Of a stretch of 64,000 bases of DNA, positions 1-9,605 are shown in pieces (positions within the stretch are counted from its first letter, which is position 1; the number at the start of each line of letters is the position of its first letter). The stretch is from Azospirillum oryzae (GTDB taxonomy: Bacteria; Pseudomonadota; Alphaproteobacteria; Azospirillales; Azospirillaceae): NCBI RefSeq assembly GCF_008364795.1, contig NZ_VTTM01000002.1, positions 248,001 to 312,000 on the forward strand. The letters run 5' to 3'. A program made the position numbers and the translations under genes. The notes under the pieces are model-generated. The model searched no databases, was not told the origin of the DNA, and was given only the letters and a program-made list of their open reading frames with translations.

Positions 1-381
1 TTCGACGTCTGCTCGGTCATCTTCAACAAGTTCAAGTCGGCGATCTCGCAGGTCGTCACGGTTCAGCAGCTCATCCCCTTCGCCGTCGCCACCGAGGCCG
101 CCGAGGCCGCCGGCGCCGAGGCCAAGGCGATGTACGAGTTCGAGCCGGACGAGGAGCAGATCCTCGCCGAACTGCTGCCGCGCAACCTGTCCATCCAGAT
201 CTACCGCGCCCTCCTGGAGAGCGCCGCGTCCGAACAGGGCGCCCGGATGACCGCGATGGACAACGCGACGCGCAACGCCGGCGACATGATCAACAAGCTG
301 ACGATCACCTACAACCGGACGCGCCAGGCCTACATCACCAAGGAGCTGATCGAGATCATCTCCGGTGCCGAGGCCCTGTAA
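1..381 (+). CDS. atpG: ATP synthase F1 subunit gamma (3' part)
   Basis: The first 126 codons of the window are open from base 1 and form the C-terminal part of the gamma subunit, the central rotor shaft of F1. The gene start lies outside the window. The end carries the family's C-terminal helix: a stretch that includes [17 protein letters not shown] followed by TRNAGDMI and [17 protein letters not shown], which reaches up into the alpha3beta3 barrel. It is followed by atpD and then atpC, the conserved order of the operon that makes ATP from the proton gradient. Identification is certain; only the 5' end is missing. Confidence 0.97.
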   Translation, partial: FDVCSVIFNKFKSAISQVVTVQQLIPFAVATEAAEAAGAEAKAMYEFEPDEEQILAELLPRNLSIQIYRALLESAASEQGARMTAMDNATRNAGDMINKLTITYNRTRQAYITKELIEIISGAEAL

Positions 382-401
382 CGGCCGCATCCGACACGTA
401 G

Positions 402-1889
<1,488 letters not shown>

Positions 1890-1926
1890 TCCTGATCCGG
1901 GATCGCGGCATTCCGACCCGGCTCCA

Positions 1927-2007
1927 CCGGCCCTGAGAAGGGGCCGGAGCAGGCCGGGCGGAAATCGACATCAGCACACCCCCTCCCCCCGTCAGCGGGG
2001 GAGGGGG
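1927..2007. repeat. Two hairpins between atpD and atpC
   Basis: The 145-bp atpD-atpC gap holds two inverted repeats. The first is CCGGCCC / GGGCCGG (1927-1947). The second is CCCCCTCCCCC / GGGGGAGGGGG (1979-2007) with a 7-nt loop. Neither is followed by a T-run. They could attenuate or stabilise the transcript between beta and epsilon. The second resembles the CCCTCCCC-type dispersed repeats seen at 33857-33965 and 38449-38654. Confidence 0.7.
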
Positions 2008-2034
2008 TTCCTATGAAGAGGCACCAGGAAACCC

Positions 2035-2451
2035 ATGGCCGATAAAGTCGAATTCGAGCTGGTCTCGCCGGAAAAGCTGCTGAAGTCGCAGCCCGTGGAC
2101 ATGGTCGTGGTGCCGGGTTCGGAAGGCGATTTCGGCGTGCTCGCCGGTCATTCGCCGATGATCTCGACCGTGCGTCCGGGTGTCATCGACGTCTATGAGG
2201 GCGACCGCGTGGTCGACCGCGTCTTCGTCGCCGGCGGCTTCGCCGAGGTCACCGAGGCCCGCTGCACCGTGCTGGCCGAGGAAGCGGTGGCGCTGACCGA
2301 CCTGGACCGCGCCACGGTCGAGAAGCAGATCAAGGACCTGTCCGAGGACGTGGACGACAGCAAGTCGGACGCCGAGCGCGCCGCCGCCGAGTCCAAGCTG
2401 GCCGTCGCGCGCGCCAAGCTGGACGCGCTGACCCAGTCCTCCGCTCACTGA
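2035..2451 (+). CDS. atpC: ATP synthase F1 subunit epsilon
   Basis: The 138-residue epsilon subunit of the central stalk couples gamma to the c-ring and can inhibit ATP hydrolysis. The N-terminal beta-sandwich contains the family signature GSEGDFGVLAGHSPM (residues 29-43). The C-terminal part is the usual alpha-helical hairpin, rich in Asp, Lys and Ala. GAAGAGG at about 2015 serves as ribosome binding site. It is the last gene of the atp operon and is followed by a strong hairpin at 2519-2554. Confidence 0.98.
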   Translation: MADKVEFELVSPEKLLKSQPVDMVVVPGSEGDFGVLAGHSPMISTVRPGVIDVYEGDRVVDRVFVAGGFAEVTEARCTVLAEEAVALTDLDRATVEKQIKDLSEDVDDSKSDAERAAAESKLAVARAKLDALTQSSAH

Positions 2452-2518
2452 GCGGAGGCCGTCGGCCCGGCTCCCGTCCGTGCGGGACCCCGGCGCCAAC
2501 GGCATATATCTCTTCGGT

Positions 2519-2554
2519 CGAACGGGCGGCTTGGGCATCCAGGCCGCCCGTTCG
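2519..2554 (+). terminator. Hairpin ending the atp operon
   Basis: A perfect 12-bp inverted repeat (CGAACGGGCGGC / GCCGCCCGTTCG) with a 12-nt loop starts 67 bp after the atpC stop. It has no clean T-tract, so it may work with Rho or act as a 3'-end stabiliser. Confidence 0.65.
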
Positions 2555-2725
2555 CGTTGCGACTTGGTTGCATCGCGAGAAAGAGCGATTACATTCGAAG
2601 GCCGAAACCGTGAACCCCGCCGCACCCGACGGCATGAAGGCGGGGACACGGGGAGCGGCGAACCCTTTCCCGATATGAACCGGCCGCAACGGCAGCGCGG
2701 CCCAGAACGAGGCGGTAGAGCGGAC

Positions 2726-3550
2726 ATGGCGCGTGCGCATTGGCGAATCGACGAGCTTCCCTGGGACCGTTTCGACGCCAGCAAGATCGATTCCGATCTG
2801 GTCCCGCTGATCAAGGCGGCGGCACTGGTGGAATTCAACGCCGACGACTACACAGCCTATCTGTGCAACGTCTTCAAGGACGATCCGGAGTTCCAGGAGG
2901 CTGCCCGCGGCTGGGCGATCGAGGAGGTCCAGCATGGCGAGGCGCTGGGCCGCTGGGCCGAGCTGGTCGATCCGACCTTCGACTTCCGCGCGGCGGTCGA
3001 GCGCTTCCGCGCCGGCTACCGCGTGCCGATCGACCTCGACGCCTCGGTCCGCGGCTCGCGCACCGGCGAGATGATCGCCCGCTGCATGGTGGAGACCGGC
3101 ACCAGCTCCTATTACGCCGCCATCGGCGATTCGACCGACGAGCCGGTGCTGAAGGAGATCTGCCGCAACATCGCCGCCGACGAGCTGCGCCACTACAAGA
3201 TCTTCTATACCTACGCCAAGAAGTATCTGGACCGCGAGGGGCTGAACAAGGTGCAGCGGCTGAAGGTTGCGCTGTCGCGCATCGGCGAGTCGGAGGACGA
3301 CGAGCTGGCCTATGCCTACTACGCCGCCAATGCCCCGGCCGACGCCGCCTACGAGCACAAGCTCTACAACGCCGCCTACAAGCGGCGCGCCTTCGGCCGC
3401 TATCGCCGCAAGCATGTCGACCGCGCCATCGCCATGGTGTTCAAGGCCTGCGGGCTGAAGCCGCACACGCGGCTGTGCAGCGTCGCCTCGCGCGGCGCCT
3501 GGTGGTTCATCGACCGGCAGGCCAGGAAGCTGGCGACTCAGGCGGTCTGA
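2726..3550 (+). CDS. Ferritin-like di-iron domain protein
   Basis: This 274-residue all-helical protein carries two carboxylate-histidine motifs of the ferritin-like di-iron fold: EEVQH (near residue 70) and DELRH (near residue 155). Two such motifs in a four-helix bundle would bind a di-iron centre, as in rubrerythrins and acyl-ACP-desaturase-like proteins. The ATG at 2726 is chosen because homology-like sequence starts there (MARAHWRIDELPWD). The frame is open back to 2480, but that part is low-complexity and crosses the atp terminator hairpin. The C-terminus is basic (YKRRAFGRYRRKH). The gene stands alone between atpC and the GST. Its substrate is unknown; an oxidoreductase or desaturase role is plausible but not shown. 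Confidence 0.75.
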   Translation: MARAHWRIDELPWDRFDASKIDSDLVPLIKAAALVEFNADDYTAYLCNVFKDDPEFQEAARGWAIEEVQHGEALGRWAELVDPTFDFRAAVERFRAGYRVPIDLDASVRGSRTGEMIARCMVETGTSSYYAAIGDSTDEPVLKEICRNIAADELRHYKIFYTYAKKYLDREGLNKVQRLKVALSRIGESEDDELAYAYYAANAPADAAYEHKLYNAAYKRRAFGRYRRKHVDRAIAMVFKACGLKPHTRLCSVASRGAWWFIDRQARKLATQAV

Positions 3551-3630
3551 CCCCCTTCGCGACGCTGGCGGCGCCGGCCTCTTTGGGGTAGCCATGATGG
3601 CCTAAACCACCCAACGAGGGTTTCGGAGAC

Positions 3631-4245
3631 ATGAAGCTCTATTACAAGCCCGGCGCCTGCTCGCTGTCGCCGCACATCGTCCTGCGCGAGGCCGGGCTGC
3701 CCTTCGATCTGATCAAGGTCGATCTCGTCACCAAGACGCTGACCGACGGCAGCGATTTCCGCGCGGTGAACCCGAAGGGCCAAGTGCCGACCCTGGCGCT
3801 CGATGAGGGCGGCATCCTGACCGAGGGTGCCGTGATCGTGCAGTACATCGCCGACAAGGTGCCCGACAGCGGCCTGATCCCGGCGGCGGGCACGATGGAG
3901 CGCTACCGCGTGCAGGAACTGCTGAACTTCATCGGGTCGGAACTGCACAAGGGCGTCGTCCCGCTGTTCCCGATGCTGAAGGACGTGGTGTCGGAGACCT
4001 ACAAGGGCTTTGCGACCAAGGTGCTGGGCGCCAAGCTGTCGGTTCTGAACCAGCAACTGGAGGGCAGGGCCTATCTGACCGGCGAGGTCTTCACCGTCGC
4101 CGACGCCTATGCCTATACGGTGCTGAGCTGGTTGCCGCGCATCGCCTTCGACCTGTCGCCCTGGCCGAACCTGGTGGCCTTCGCCGAGCGCGTCGCCGCC
4201 CGTCCGGCGGTGCAGGCGGCGCACGCCGCCGAAGCCCAAGGCTGA
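3631..4245 (+). CDS. gstA: Glutathione S-transferase, beta class
   Basis: This cytosolic GST has 204 residues. The thioredoxin-like N-terminal domain starts MKLYYKPGACSLSPH, with Cys10 in the position typical of bacterial beta-class enzymes, where it can form a mixed disulphide with glutathione. NPKGQVPTL carries the cis-proline of the glutathione site. The C-terminal helical domain includes VADAYAYTVLSW. GGAG at 3625-3628 is close to the ATG, and GAGGG at 3615-3619 may be the functional site. It likely has a detoxification or redox role. The gene is monocistronic and converges on the helicase over a shared terminator. Confidence 0.93.
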   Translation: MKLYYKPGACSLSPHIVLREAGLPFDLIKVDLVTKTLTDGSDFRAVNPKGQVPTLALDEGGILTEGAVIVQYIADKVPDSGLIPAAGTMERYRVQELLNFIGSELHKGVVPLFPMLKDVVSETYKGFATKVLGAKLSVLNQQLEGRAYLTGEVFTVADAYAYTVLSWLPRIAFDLSPWPNLVAFAERVAARPAVQAAHAAEAQG

Positions 4246-4260
4246 TGGCCGGCCGGGTTG

Positions 4261-4301
4261 AAAAAAAGAAGGCCCCGTCTCGGTGAGGCGGGGCCTTTTT
4301 C
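4261..4301. terminator. Bidirectional intrinsic terminator
   Basis: The hairpin AAGGCCCCG / CGGGGCCTT (4269-4297) is flanked by A7 on the left and T5 on the right. It can therefore end both the GST transcript (+) and the helicase transcript (-). Confidence 0.92.
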
Positions 4302-4317
4302 GTGGGCGCTGTCAGGG

Positions 4318-5823
4318 TCAGGCGGCGCTGGGCTTGCGGCGCAGCGGGGTGTTGCCGCCGGGCGTGCCGGAGGCGCGCGGCGCCTGCTTGCCGCTCCCCT
4401 GGCTGTTGCCGTGCGACACGGCATGCGGAGCCGGGCGGCGGTCGTGGCGGTTCTGGTCGTTGCGGGCGGCGTCCGGACGCGGCGCACCGGCCGGCTTGCC
4501 GGCCTTCTGCGGAGCCTTGGCAGCCTGCGGAGCCTTGGCAGGCTGCTGCGCCGCCTTCGGCGCGGCCTTCGGCGCGGCGTTCGCCGGGCGGGCCTGCTGC
4601 TGGTTGCGGTTGTTCTGGTTGCGGTTGCTGCCCGGCGCCTTGGGGCGGGGCGGCGGCTTGGACGAGGCGTGGATCTGCGCCACGTCCACCGCATGGTAGG
4701 GGTGGGTGGTGTCGGACGGGATCGGCTGGCGGATCGTCTTCTCGATGTCCTTCAGATAGCCGACCTCTTCATGGTCGCAGAAGGACACCGCGCTGCCGTC
4801 GGTGCCGGCGCGCGCGGTCCGGCCGATGCGGTGGACGTAGCTTTCCGGCTCGTTCGGCAGATCGAAGTTGATGACGTGGCTGATGCCGTCGATGTCGATG
4901 CCGCGCGCGGCGATGTCGGTCGCCACCAGCGCCCGCAATTCGCCGGCGCGGAAGCTTTCCAGCGCGCGGACGCGGGCCGACTGCGACTTGTCGCCATGGA
5001 TGGCGTCGGCGGCGATGCCGGCCTTCTTCAGATGGTCGGCGATGCGGTCGGCGCCATGCTTGGTGCGGGCGAAGACGATGGTGCGGGCCATCGCGCTGTC
5101 TTCCAGCAGGTCGGCCAGCAGGCGGCGCTTGTCGCTGCGCTCGACGAACAGGACGCGCTGGTTGATACGCTCCACCGTGGTCGACTGCGGCGTCACCTCG
5201 ATGCGCTCGGCATCGGTCAGGATGCTGTTGGCAAGGTCCACGACCGCGTCGGGCATGGTGGCGGAGAACAGCAGGGTCTGCCGCTCCTTCGGCAGCACCG
5301 CGACCACCTTCCGCACGTCGCGGATAAAGCCCATGTCGAGCATGCGGTCGGCCTCGTCCAGCACGAACAACTCGATGCCGCCGAGGTTGACGTGGTTCTG
5401 CGCCATCAGGTCGAGCAGGCGGCCGGGGGTGGCGATCAGCACCTCCGTCCCGCGGGCGATGGCGGCGACCTGCGGGCTCTGGCCGACGCCGCCATGGATG
5501 ACGGTGCGGCGGATCGGCAGATGGCGGCCATAGGTGGTGAAGCTGTCGCCGATCTGCAGCGCCAGTTCACGTGTCGGGGTCAGGATCAGGGCGCGCGGCG
5601 ATTTGGCGGCCACGCGCTTCTTGTTCTGGAACAGCCGCTGCAGCATCGGCAGCGTGAAGGCGGCGGTCTTGCCGGTGCCGGTCTGGGCGAGGCCCAGCAC
5701 GTCGCGGCCGGCCAGCAGAAGCGGGATGGCGCCGGCCTGGATCGGCGTGGCCGTGGAGTATCCCTCCTCCGCGACGGCGCGCAGAAGAGGCTCGATCAGG
5801 CCGAGGCCGGAAAATTCGGTCAT
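4318..5823 (-). CDS. DEAD-box ATP-dependent RNA helicase (RhlE-like)
   Basis: This RNA helicase unwinds short RNA duplexes during ribosome assembly or RNA decay. All core motifs are present in order: Q motif (TPIQ), AQTGTGKT (I), PTRELALQ (Ia), DEAD within [13 protein letters not shown] (II), SATMP (III), ARGIDI (V) and HRIGRTAR (VI). The last 130 or so residues are a low-complexity basic tail rich in Pro, Ala, Gln, Asn and Lys, as in RhlE-type enzymes. The ATG at 5823 gives 501 residues. A GTG at 5844 in frame would add seven residues; AGGA lies upstream of the ATG. The gene is expressed alone and ends at the bidirectional terminator. Confidence 0.93.
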   Translation of the reverse strand: MTEFSGLGLIEPLLRAVAEEGYSTATPIQAGAIPLLLAGRDVLGLAQTGTGKTAAFTLPMLQRLFQNKKRVAAKSPRALILTPTRELALQIGDSFTTYGRHLPIRRTVIHGGVGQSPQVAAIARGTEVLIATPGRLLDLMAQNHVNLGGIELFVLDEADRMLDMGFIRDVRKVVAVLPKERQTLLFSATMPDAVVDLANSILTDAERIEVTPQSTTVERINQRVLFVERSDKRRLLADLLEDSAMARTIVFARTKHGADRIADHLKKAGIAADAIHGDKSQSARVRALESFRAGELRALVATDIAARGIDIDGISHVINFDLPNEPESYVHRIGRTARAGTDGSAVSFCDHEEVGYLKDIEKTIRQPIPSDTTHPYHAVDVAQIHASSKPPPRPKAPGSNRNQNNRNQQQARPANAAPKAAPKAAQQPAKAPQAAKAPQKAGKPAGAPRPDAARNDQNRHDRRPAPHAVSHGNSQGSGKQAPRASGTPGGNTPLRRKPSAA

Positions 5824-6140
5824 GGAAGCGATGGTCCTGGTCACCAGAATGGGGGCCGCGCCAGGAGGGAGCGGCCGGGCTTGCGCGCTCCGCGGCGGGT
5901 TGGCGCGGAGCCGTCGGGCGGCGGGCGATCAGGCGAGCGCAAGTCCTGCGCGGCGCCGGGCGCCGTCCGACCCCGGACAGATAGGGCCGGTGGCTTGATT
6001 TGGCAAGCAAACTCGTCGCGCGGCAGGGGTGCGCGGAGTGTTGCGCGGGGTCGAGCGGAGACGTGGCAGGAGGGGAAGGGGCGCGAACCGACGCCGCGAA
6101 GCTGCGGCATATGGTCGCGCCCCGTGCCGTCCGTCGGCGC
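5824..6140. other. Intergenic region upstream of the helicase
   Basis: These 317 bp hold the helicase leader or promoter and the 3' end of the sodC transcript. A hairpin GCTCCGCG / CGCGGAGC (5887-5911, 9-nt loop) lies in the presumptive helicase leader, about 65-90 nt before its ATG. I see no gene here. Confidence 0.6.
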
Positions 6141-6695
6141 TTACGGCTTCTTGATGATGCCGCAGGCGAGGCGGTCGCCGGAGTTGCCGGCGGGCTGGCT
6201 GAGGTAATCGTCGGGCTGGGCATGGATGATGATCGAGGTGCCGCCCTGTTTGAACAGGCCGTCGGCGCCGTCGGTCAGGCTGACCATGTGGGTGATCGCC
6301 TCGAAGCCCGCCTTTCCGGCCTCGTTGGCCCAGATGTTGGGAAGCTCACCGTAATGCATGTGTTCGGACTCAAGGCCGTGCTTGGAGCCCTGGGCGCCGA
6401 AATGGCCGCCTGCCGCCTTGAAATCGGGGGTGCAGGCGCCGTTTTCATGGATGTGGATGCCGTGCCAACCCGGCGGCAGCCCTTCCAGCTGGCCATGCAC
6501 CAGGATGCCGTGCGGGAACTTGGTGAAGGTGACGGTGCCCAGCGGCTTGCCCTGGGCATCGGCGATGGCGGCCTGGGCGGCCGGAGCGGGCGCCGGGGCG
6601 GATTGCTGGGCCAGTGCCGGAGCGGCTGCCAGCGACAAGCCGGCGAACAACAGGGCCGGGGCAAGACGCAGATGGCGGGGCGGGGTGCACGACAT
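6141..6695 (-). CDS. sodC: Periplasmic superoxide dismutase [Cu-Zn]
   Basis: SodC converts superoxide to oxygen and peroxide in the periplasm. The 184-residue precursor begins with a signal peptide (APALLFAGLSLAAAPALA, cleavage near residue 29). The mature part has the Cu/Zn ligand motifs GIHIHENG, the GGHF segment, HGLESEHMHYGELPN, and GNSGDRLACG with the catalytic arginine. The two cysteines, in NGACTP and RLACG, can form the conserved disulphide. An Ala/Pro-rich linker follows the signal peptide. It is transcribed divergently from the Fur-family gene at 6837, so the shared 141-bp promoter region may link it to metal status. Confidence 0.95.
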   Translation of the reverse strand: MSCTPPRHLRLAPALLFAGLSLAAAPALAQQSAPAPAPAAQAAIADAQGKPLGTVTFTKFPHGILVHGQLEGLPPGWHGIHIHENGACTPDFKAAGGHFGAQGSKHGLESEHMHYGELPNIWANEAGKAGFEAITHMVSLTDGADGLFKQGGTSIIIHAQPDDYLSQPAGNSGDRLACGIIKKP

Positions 6696-6763
6696 TCCGG
6701 TGGGTCCTCCATATTGGCCGGGTCGCGTGGGCGGCCGGCGGATTCGCGACTTTGCGCCGCTGC

Positions 6764-6793
6764 GAAACCGCTCTGGGATTGCGAACGGTTTTC
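6764..6793. promoter_or_regulatory. Imperfect inverted repeat in the sodC/fur-like promoter region
   Basis: GAAACCG (6764-6770) and CGGTTTTC (6786-6793) form an imperfect inverted repeat in the AT-richer stretch just before the regulator gene and upstream of sodC. It could be an operator for the adjacent Fur-family protein; this is inferred from position only. Confidence 0.3.
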
Positions 6794-6836
6794 AGTATGA
6801 TGGGGGCATCGGCAAGCAAAGACCAGGGTTGGGGTT

Positions 6837-7283
6837 ATGACGTCGCGTCTGGAAGCGTTGTGCATGGAGAAGGGGCTGAAGATGACCGGGCAACGCCGCG
6901 TCATCTCCCAGGTGTTGTCGGAGGCGGACGACCACCCCGACGTCGAGGAGGTGCATCGCCGCGCCGTGCAGATCGACCCGCGCATCTCCATCGCCACCGT
7001 CTACCGCACCATGCGGCTGCTGGAGGACGCGCAGGTGATCGAGCGCGTCGATCTGGGCGACGGGCGTGCGCGGTACGAGGAGGCGACGGCCGACCACCAC
7101 CATCACCTGATCGACACCCGCACCGGCCGGATCATCGAGTTCGCCAGCCCTGAGCTGGAGGCGATGAAGGAGCGGATCGCTCACGAACTCGGCTATAAGA
7201 TCGTCGGCCATCGGCTGGAAATCTACGGCGTGCCGCTGGACGACGCCGGTGACGACGCCCGGGATGAGGAGGAGCGTCCATGA
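6837..7283 (+). CDS. Fur-family metal-responsive transcriptional regulator
   Basis: This 148-residue regulator has the N-terminal winged helix typical of alphaproteobacterial Fur/Mur: CMEKGLKMTGQRRVI, HPDVEEVHRRA and the recognition segment ISIATVYRTMRLLE. The dimerisation domain has a run of four histidines (ADHHHHLID, near residue 85) and TGRIIEF. The structural CxxC zinc site of classical Fur is absent: TRTGR replaces the usual CxxCG. The acidic tail is rich in Asp and Glu. It overlaps the next gene by four bases (ATGA). Fur, Mur or Irr-type function cannot be decided from sequence alone. Confidence 0.88.
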   Translation: MTSRLEALCMEKGLKMTGQRRVISQVLSEADDHPDVEEVHRRAVQIDPRISIATVYRTMRLLEDAQVIERVDLGDGRARYEEATADHHHHLIDTRTGRIIEFASPELEAMKERIAHELGYKIVGHRLEIYGVPLDDAGDDARDEEERP

Positions 7284-7504
7284 CCGATCCCCGTTTCTTC
7301 GAGGCCGATCAGCCGATTGCCGATGCCATCGCCTGCCGCGACGCGGTGCAGCGCTGCTATTCCGGCCTGTGCCGTTGCGGCCAGCCGGAACGCTATGCGC
7401 TGGAGGCGGCGGTGACCGTGTATCGCTACCACCATCCGGAGACCCCGCCGGCCCAGGCGGAGACCATCGTCAGCCATTGGGTGGCGGGGCCGGTTCGGCA
7501 TTGA
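7280..7504 (+). CDS. Small hypothetical protein coupled to the Fur-family gene
   Basis: This 74-residue protein has its ATG overlapping the stop of the Fur-family gene (ATGA), so it is translationally coupled. The sequence is not recognised. It has a CYSGLCRCG cluster with three cysteines near residues 26-32 and YRYHHPE near residue 48, a possible metal-binding layout. Genuine coding is supported by the overlap and the clean length; function is unknown. Confidence 0.7.
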   Translation: MTDPRFFEADQPIADAIACRDAVQRCYSGLCRCGQPERYALEAAVTVYRYHHPETPPAQAETIVSHWVAGPVRH

Positions 7505-7626
7505 TATGTGAAAATAGTCCTTGATCTTCGCCGTATAAAATCCTAGAACCAATCTTGTCAAGGCGATGGGTCCGCCCCTCGGACCTGCCGCCCGACAGCA
7601 CCAAAGCTCCCCCCTCGCTTCGGTCC

Positions 7627-7670
7627 GAAAAGGGCCGGTCGGACACTCGAAGGTCCGGCCGGCCCTTTTC
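7627..7670 (+). terminator. Hairpin after the Fur-family operon
   Basis: The 12-bp arms GAAAAGGGCCGG and CCGGCCCTTTTC pair across an inner, partly complementary loop, and GTTTTCG follows. It marks the end of the regulator operon and separates it from the phage-type genes. The rest of 7505-7793 has an AT-rich stretch with a TATAAAAT box-like motif (7534-7541) and no gene. Confidence 0.7.
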
Positions 7671-7793
7671 GTTTTCGCGTTTCGCCCGCGGCCGGCGCTG
7701 CGTCCCGCACGCATCCCGACAACCGGATGGCGGAACGATCCCTCCCGCCGTCACCGAGCGGGAGCCGCAGGAACGCGAAAGGAAAATATCCCC

Positions 7794-8612
7794 ATGTCTA
7801 CCAGCATCGCCCAGGCTTTCGTCAAGCAGTTCGAGCGCGAGGTCCACGAGGCCTATCAGCGCATGGGTTCCAAGCTGCGCAACACGGTGCGCAGCAAGAA
7901 CAACGTGCAGGGCGCCTCCACCGTCTTCCAGAAGGTGGGCAAGGGCGCCGCTTCCACCAAGTCGCGCCACGGTGCGGTTCCGGTGATGAACCTGGACCAC
8001 ACGCCGGTGGAATGCGCGCTGTACGATTTCTATGCCGGCGACTGGGTCGACCGGCTGGACGAACTGAAGACCAACATCGACGAGCGGCAGATCATCGCCA
8101 ATGCCGGCGCCTATGCGCTGGGCCGCAAGACCGACGAGCTGCTGATCGCCGAGCTGAACAAGTCCGTCAATTATGCCGGCGGCGCCACCGACGGTCTGAC
8201 CAAGGCGAAGATCCTGGCCGCCTTCGAAATGATGGGCGAGGCCGACGTGCCGGACGACGGCCAGCGCTATGCCGTCGTCGGCTGGAAGCAGTGGAGCCAG
8301 CTGCTGGGCATCGAGGAGTTCGCCAGCTCCGACTATGTCGGCTCCGACGAACTGCCCTGGCGCGGCACCCAGGCCAAGCGCTGGCTCGGCACGCTGTGGC
8401 TGCCGCATTCCGGCCTGACCCTGAACGGTGGCGTCCGGCTCTGCCACTGGTATCACAAGACGGCGGTCGGCCATGCGGCGGGCGCCGACGTGAAGACCGA
8501 CATCACCTGGCACGGCGACCGCGCGGCGCATTTCGTCAACAACATGATGAGCCAGGGCGCCGCGCTGATCGACACCACCGGCGTGGTGACCCTGCGCTGC
8601 CTGGAGAGCTGA
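7794..8612 (+). CDS. Podovirus-type major capsid protein
   Basis: The 272-residue protein resembles the short major capsid proteins of podovirus-like elements in proteobacteria. The N-terminal helix has charged residues, followed by NNVQGASTVFQKVGKG. The middle part (VDRLDELKTNIDERQIIAN, then RKTDELLIAEL) matches the coat-protein pattern of a spine helix followed by a domain with small residues. The ATG at 7794 follows GAAAGGAAAAT. It opens a same-strand module with tail tubular proteins and terminase, which is the strongest support for the assignment. No portal or scaffold gene precedes it. Confidence 0.72.
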   Translation: MSTSIAQAFVKQFEREVHEAYQRMGSKLRNTVRSKNNVQGASTVFQKVGKGAASTKSRHGAVPVMNLDHTPVECALYDFYAGDWVDRLDELKTNIDERQIIANAGAYALGRKTDELLIAELNKSVNYAGGATDGLTKAKILAAFEMMGEADVPDDGQRYAVVGWKQWSQLLGIEEFASSDYVGSDELPWRGTQAKRWLGTLWLPHSGLTLNGGVRLCHWYHKTAVGHAAGADVKTDITWHGDRAAHFVNNMMSQGAALIDTTGVVTLRCLES

Positions 8613-8671
8613 GCGGGGGGTGATCCTCCCCTTCTCCCGCATGCCCCACAAAAATTCGGAGTCTTCGATCC

Positions 8672-8944
8672 ATGGCCTATGCGTCCAAGGATTTGAGCGT
8701 GCTCGCCTATGCGAACGGCTTCACGCTCTGGCACTACACCACGCGCGACGTGGCGACCGATGTCGACACCGCCGGCTATTTCAACGGCGCTGCCGACCTG
8801 CTGCGGGTGGGCGACATGCTGCTGGCGAACTGTGCGGTCGGCACCGCCAGCCCGGCGACCGGCGTGCTGGTGGTGGCCGCCAGCGCCAACGGGGCGGTGG
8901 ATGTCGCCAACCTGACGCCGTTCGGCAGCGCCAACAGCGACTGA
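8672..8944 (+). CDS. Small phage structural protein (decoration-like)
   Basis: The 90-residue protein is rich in Ala, Val, Gly and Asp with no signal peptide. The pattern (LWHYTTRD, AGYFNGAADLLRVGDMLL, then a VVAASANGAVDVANL strand) looks like a compact beta protein. Its position directly after the capsid gene is where phages often place a capsid-decorating protein, so that role is inferred from order. It is preceded by a 59-bp gap. Confidence 0.6.
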   Translation: MAYASKDLSVLAYANGFTLWHYTTRDVATDVDTAGYFNGAADLLRVGDMLLANCAVGTASPATGVLVVAASANGAVDVANLTPFGSANSD

Positions 8945-9022
8945 GCCGCCGAAGGGGGAGGGCGCCGCACGTCGACCATGAAGGGCGACGCCTTCCCGGA
9001 ACCCTGGAAAGGGAGAGTTGCC

Positions 9023-9592
9023 ATGGCCCTGACCGCCATCGGCCTGTGCGGCCGGGCGCTGATCAAGCTCGGCGCCACCGCCATCGCTTCCTTCGACGAC
9101 GGCACAGCGGAGGCGGAGGTGGCCGCCGCCCTCTATGCACCGACGCGCGACGCGCTGTTGTCGGCCAACGCCTGGAGCTTCGCCAGCGTCCAGGCCACGC
9201 TGCCGCGGCTGGCCGAACCGCCGGTCGCCGACTATGCCTGCGCCTTCCAGCTGCCGGCCGACTTCCTGCGGGCGCTGGGAGCGGGCGGCAATGGGCGGGG
9301 ACACGGCCTGTCCTATCGCATCGTCGGCCGGACGCTGCTGTGCGATGCCGGCGCCGTCACCCTGTCCTACATCGGCCGCCCGGCGGAGGAGGAGTTTCCC
9401 GCCTTCTTCGATCAGGCGCTGATCGCCCGGCTCGCTGCCGAATTCTGCCTGCCGCTGACCGAAAGCTCGACGCGGGCGGAGCTGCTGGCCCAGCTGGCCG
9501 AGAGCGAGTTTCGCCGCGCCCGCCAGATCGACGCCCAGCAGGACAGCCAGCCCGGCTTCGAGGACTTCACCCTGATCGACGCGCGGGCATGA
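9023..9592 (+). CDS. Tail tubular protein A-like (T7 gp11 type)
   Basis: The 189-residue protein has the layout of the gp11-like adaptor ring that joins portal to tail. An N-terminal helix (MALTAIGLCGRALIKLGA) is followed by AEVAAALYAPTRDALLSANAWSFA, and then a beta region with LPADFLRAL and LTESSTRAELLAQLAE. GGGAGAG at 9011-9017 supports the ATG at 9023. The frame is open to 8978 but that extension is not conserved-looking. It is followed immediately by a gp12-like gene, as in T7-type phages. Confidence 0.78.
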   Translation: MALTAIGLCGRALIKLGATAIASFDDGTAEAEVAAALYAPTRDALLSANAWSFASVQATLPRLAEPPVADYACAFQLPADFLRALGAGGNGRGHGLSYRIVGRTLLCDAGAVTLSYIGRPAEEEFPAFFDQALIARLAAEFCLPLTESSTRAELLAQLAESEFRRARQIDAQQDSQPGFEDFTLIDARA

Positions 9593-9605
9593 TGGGGAGG
9601 GCGTG

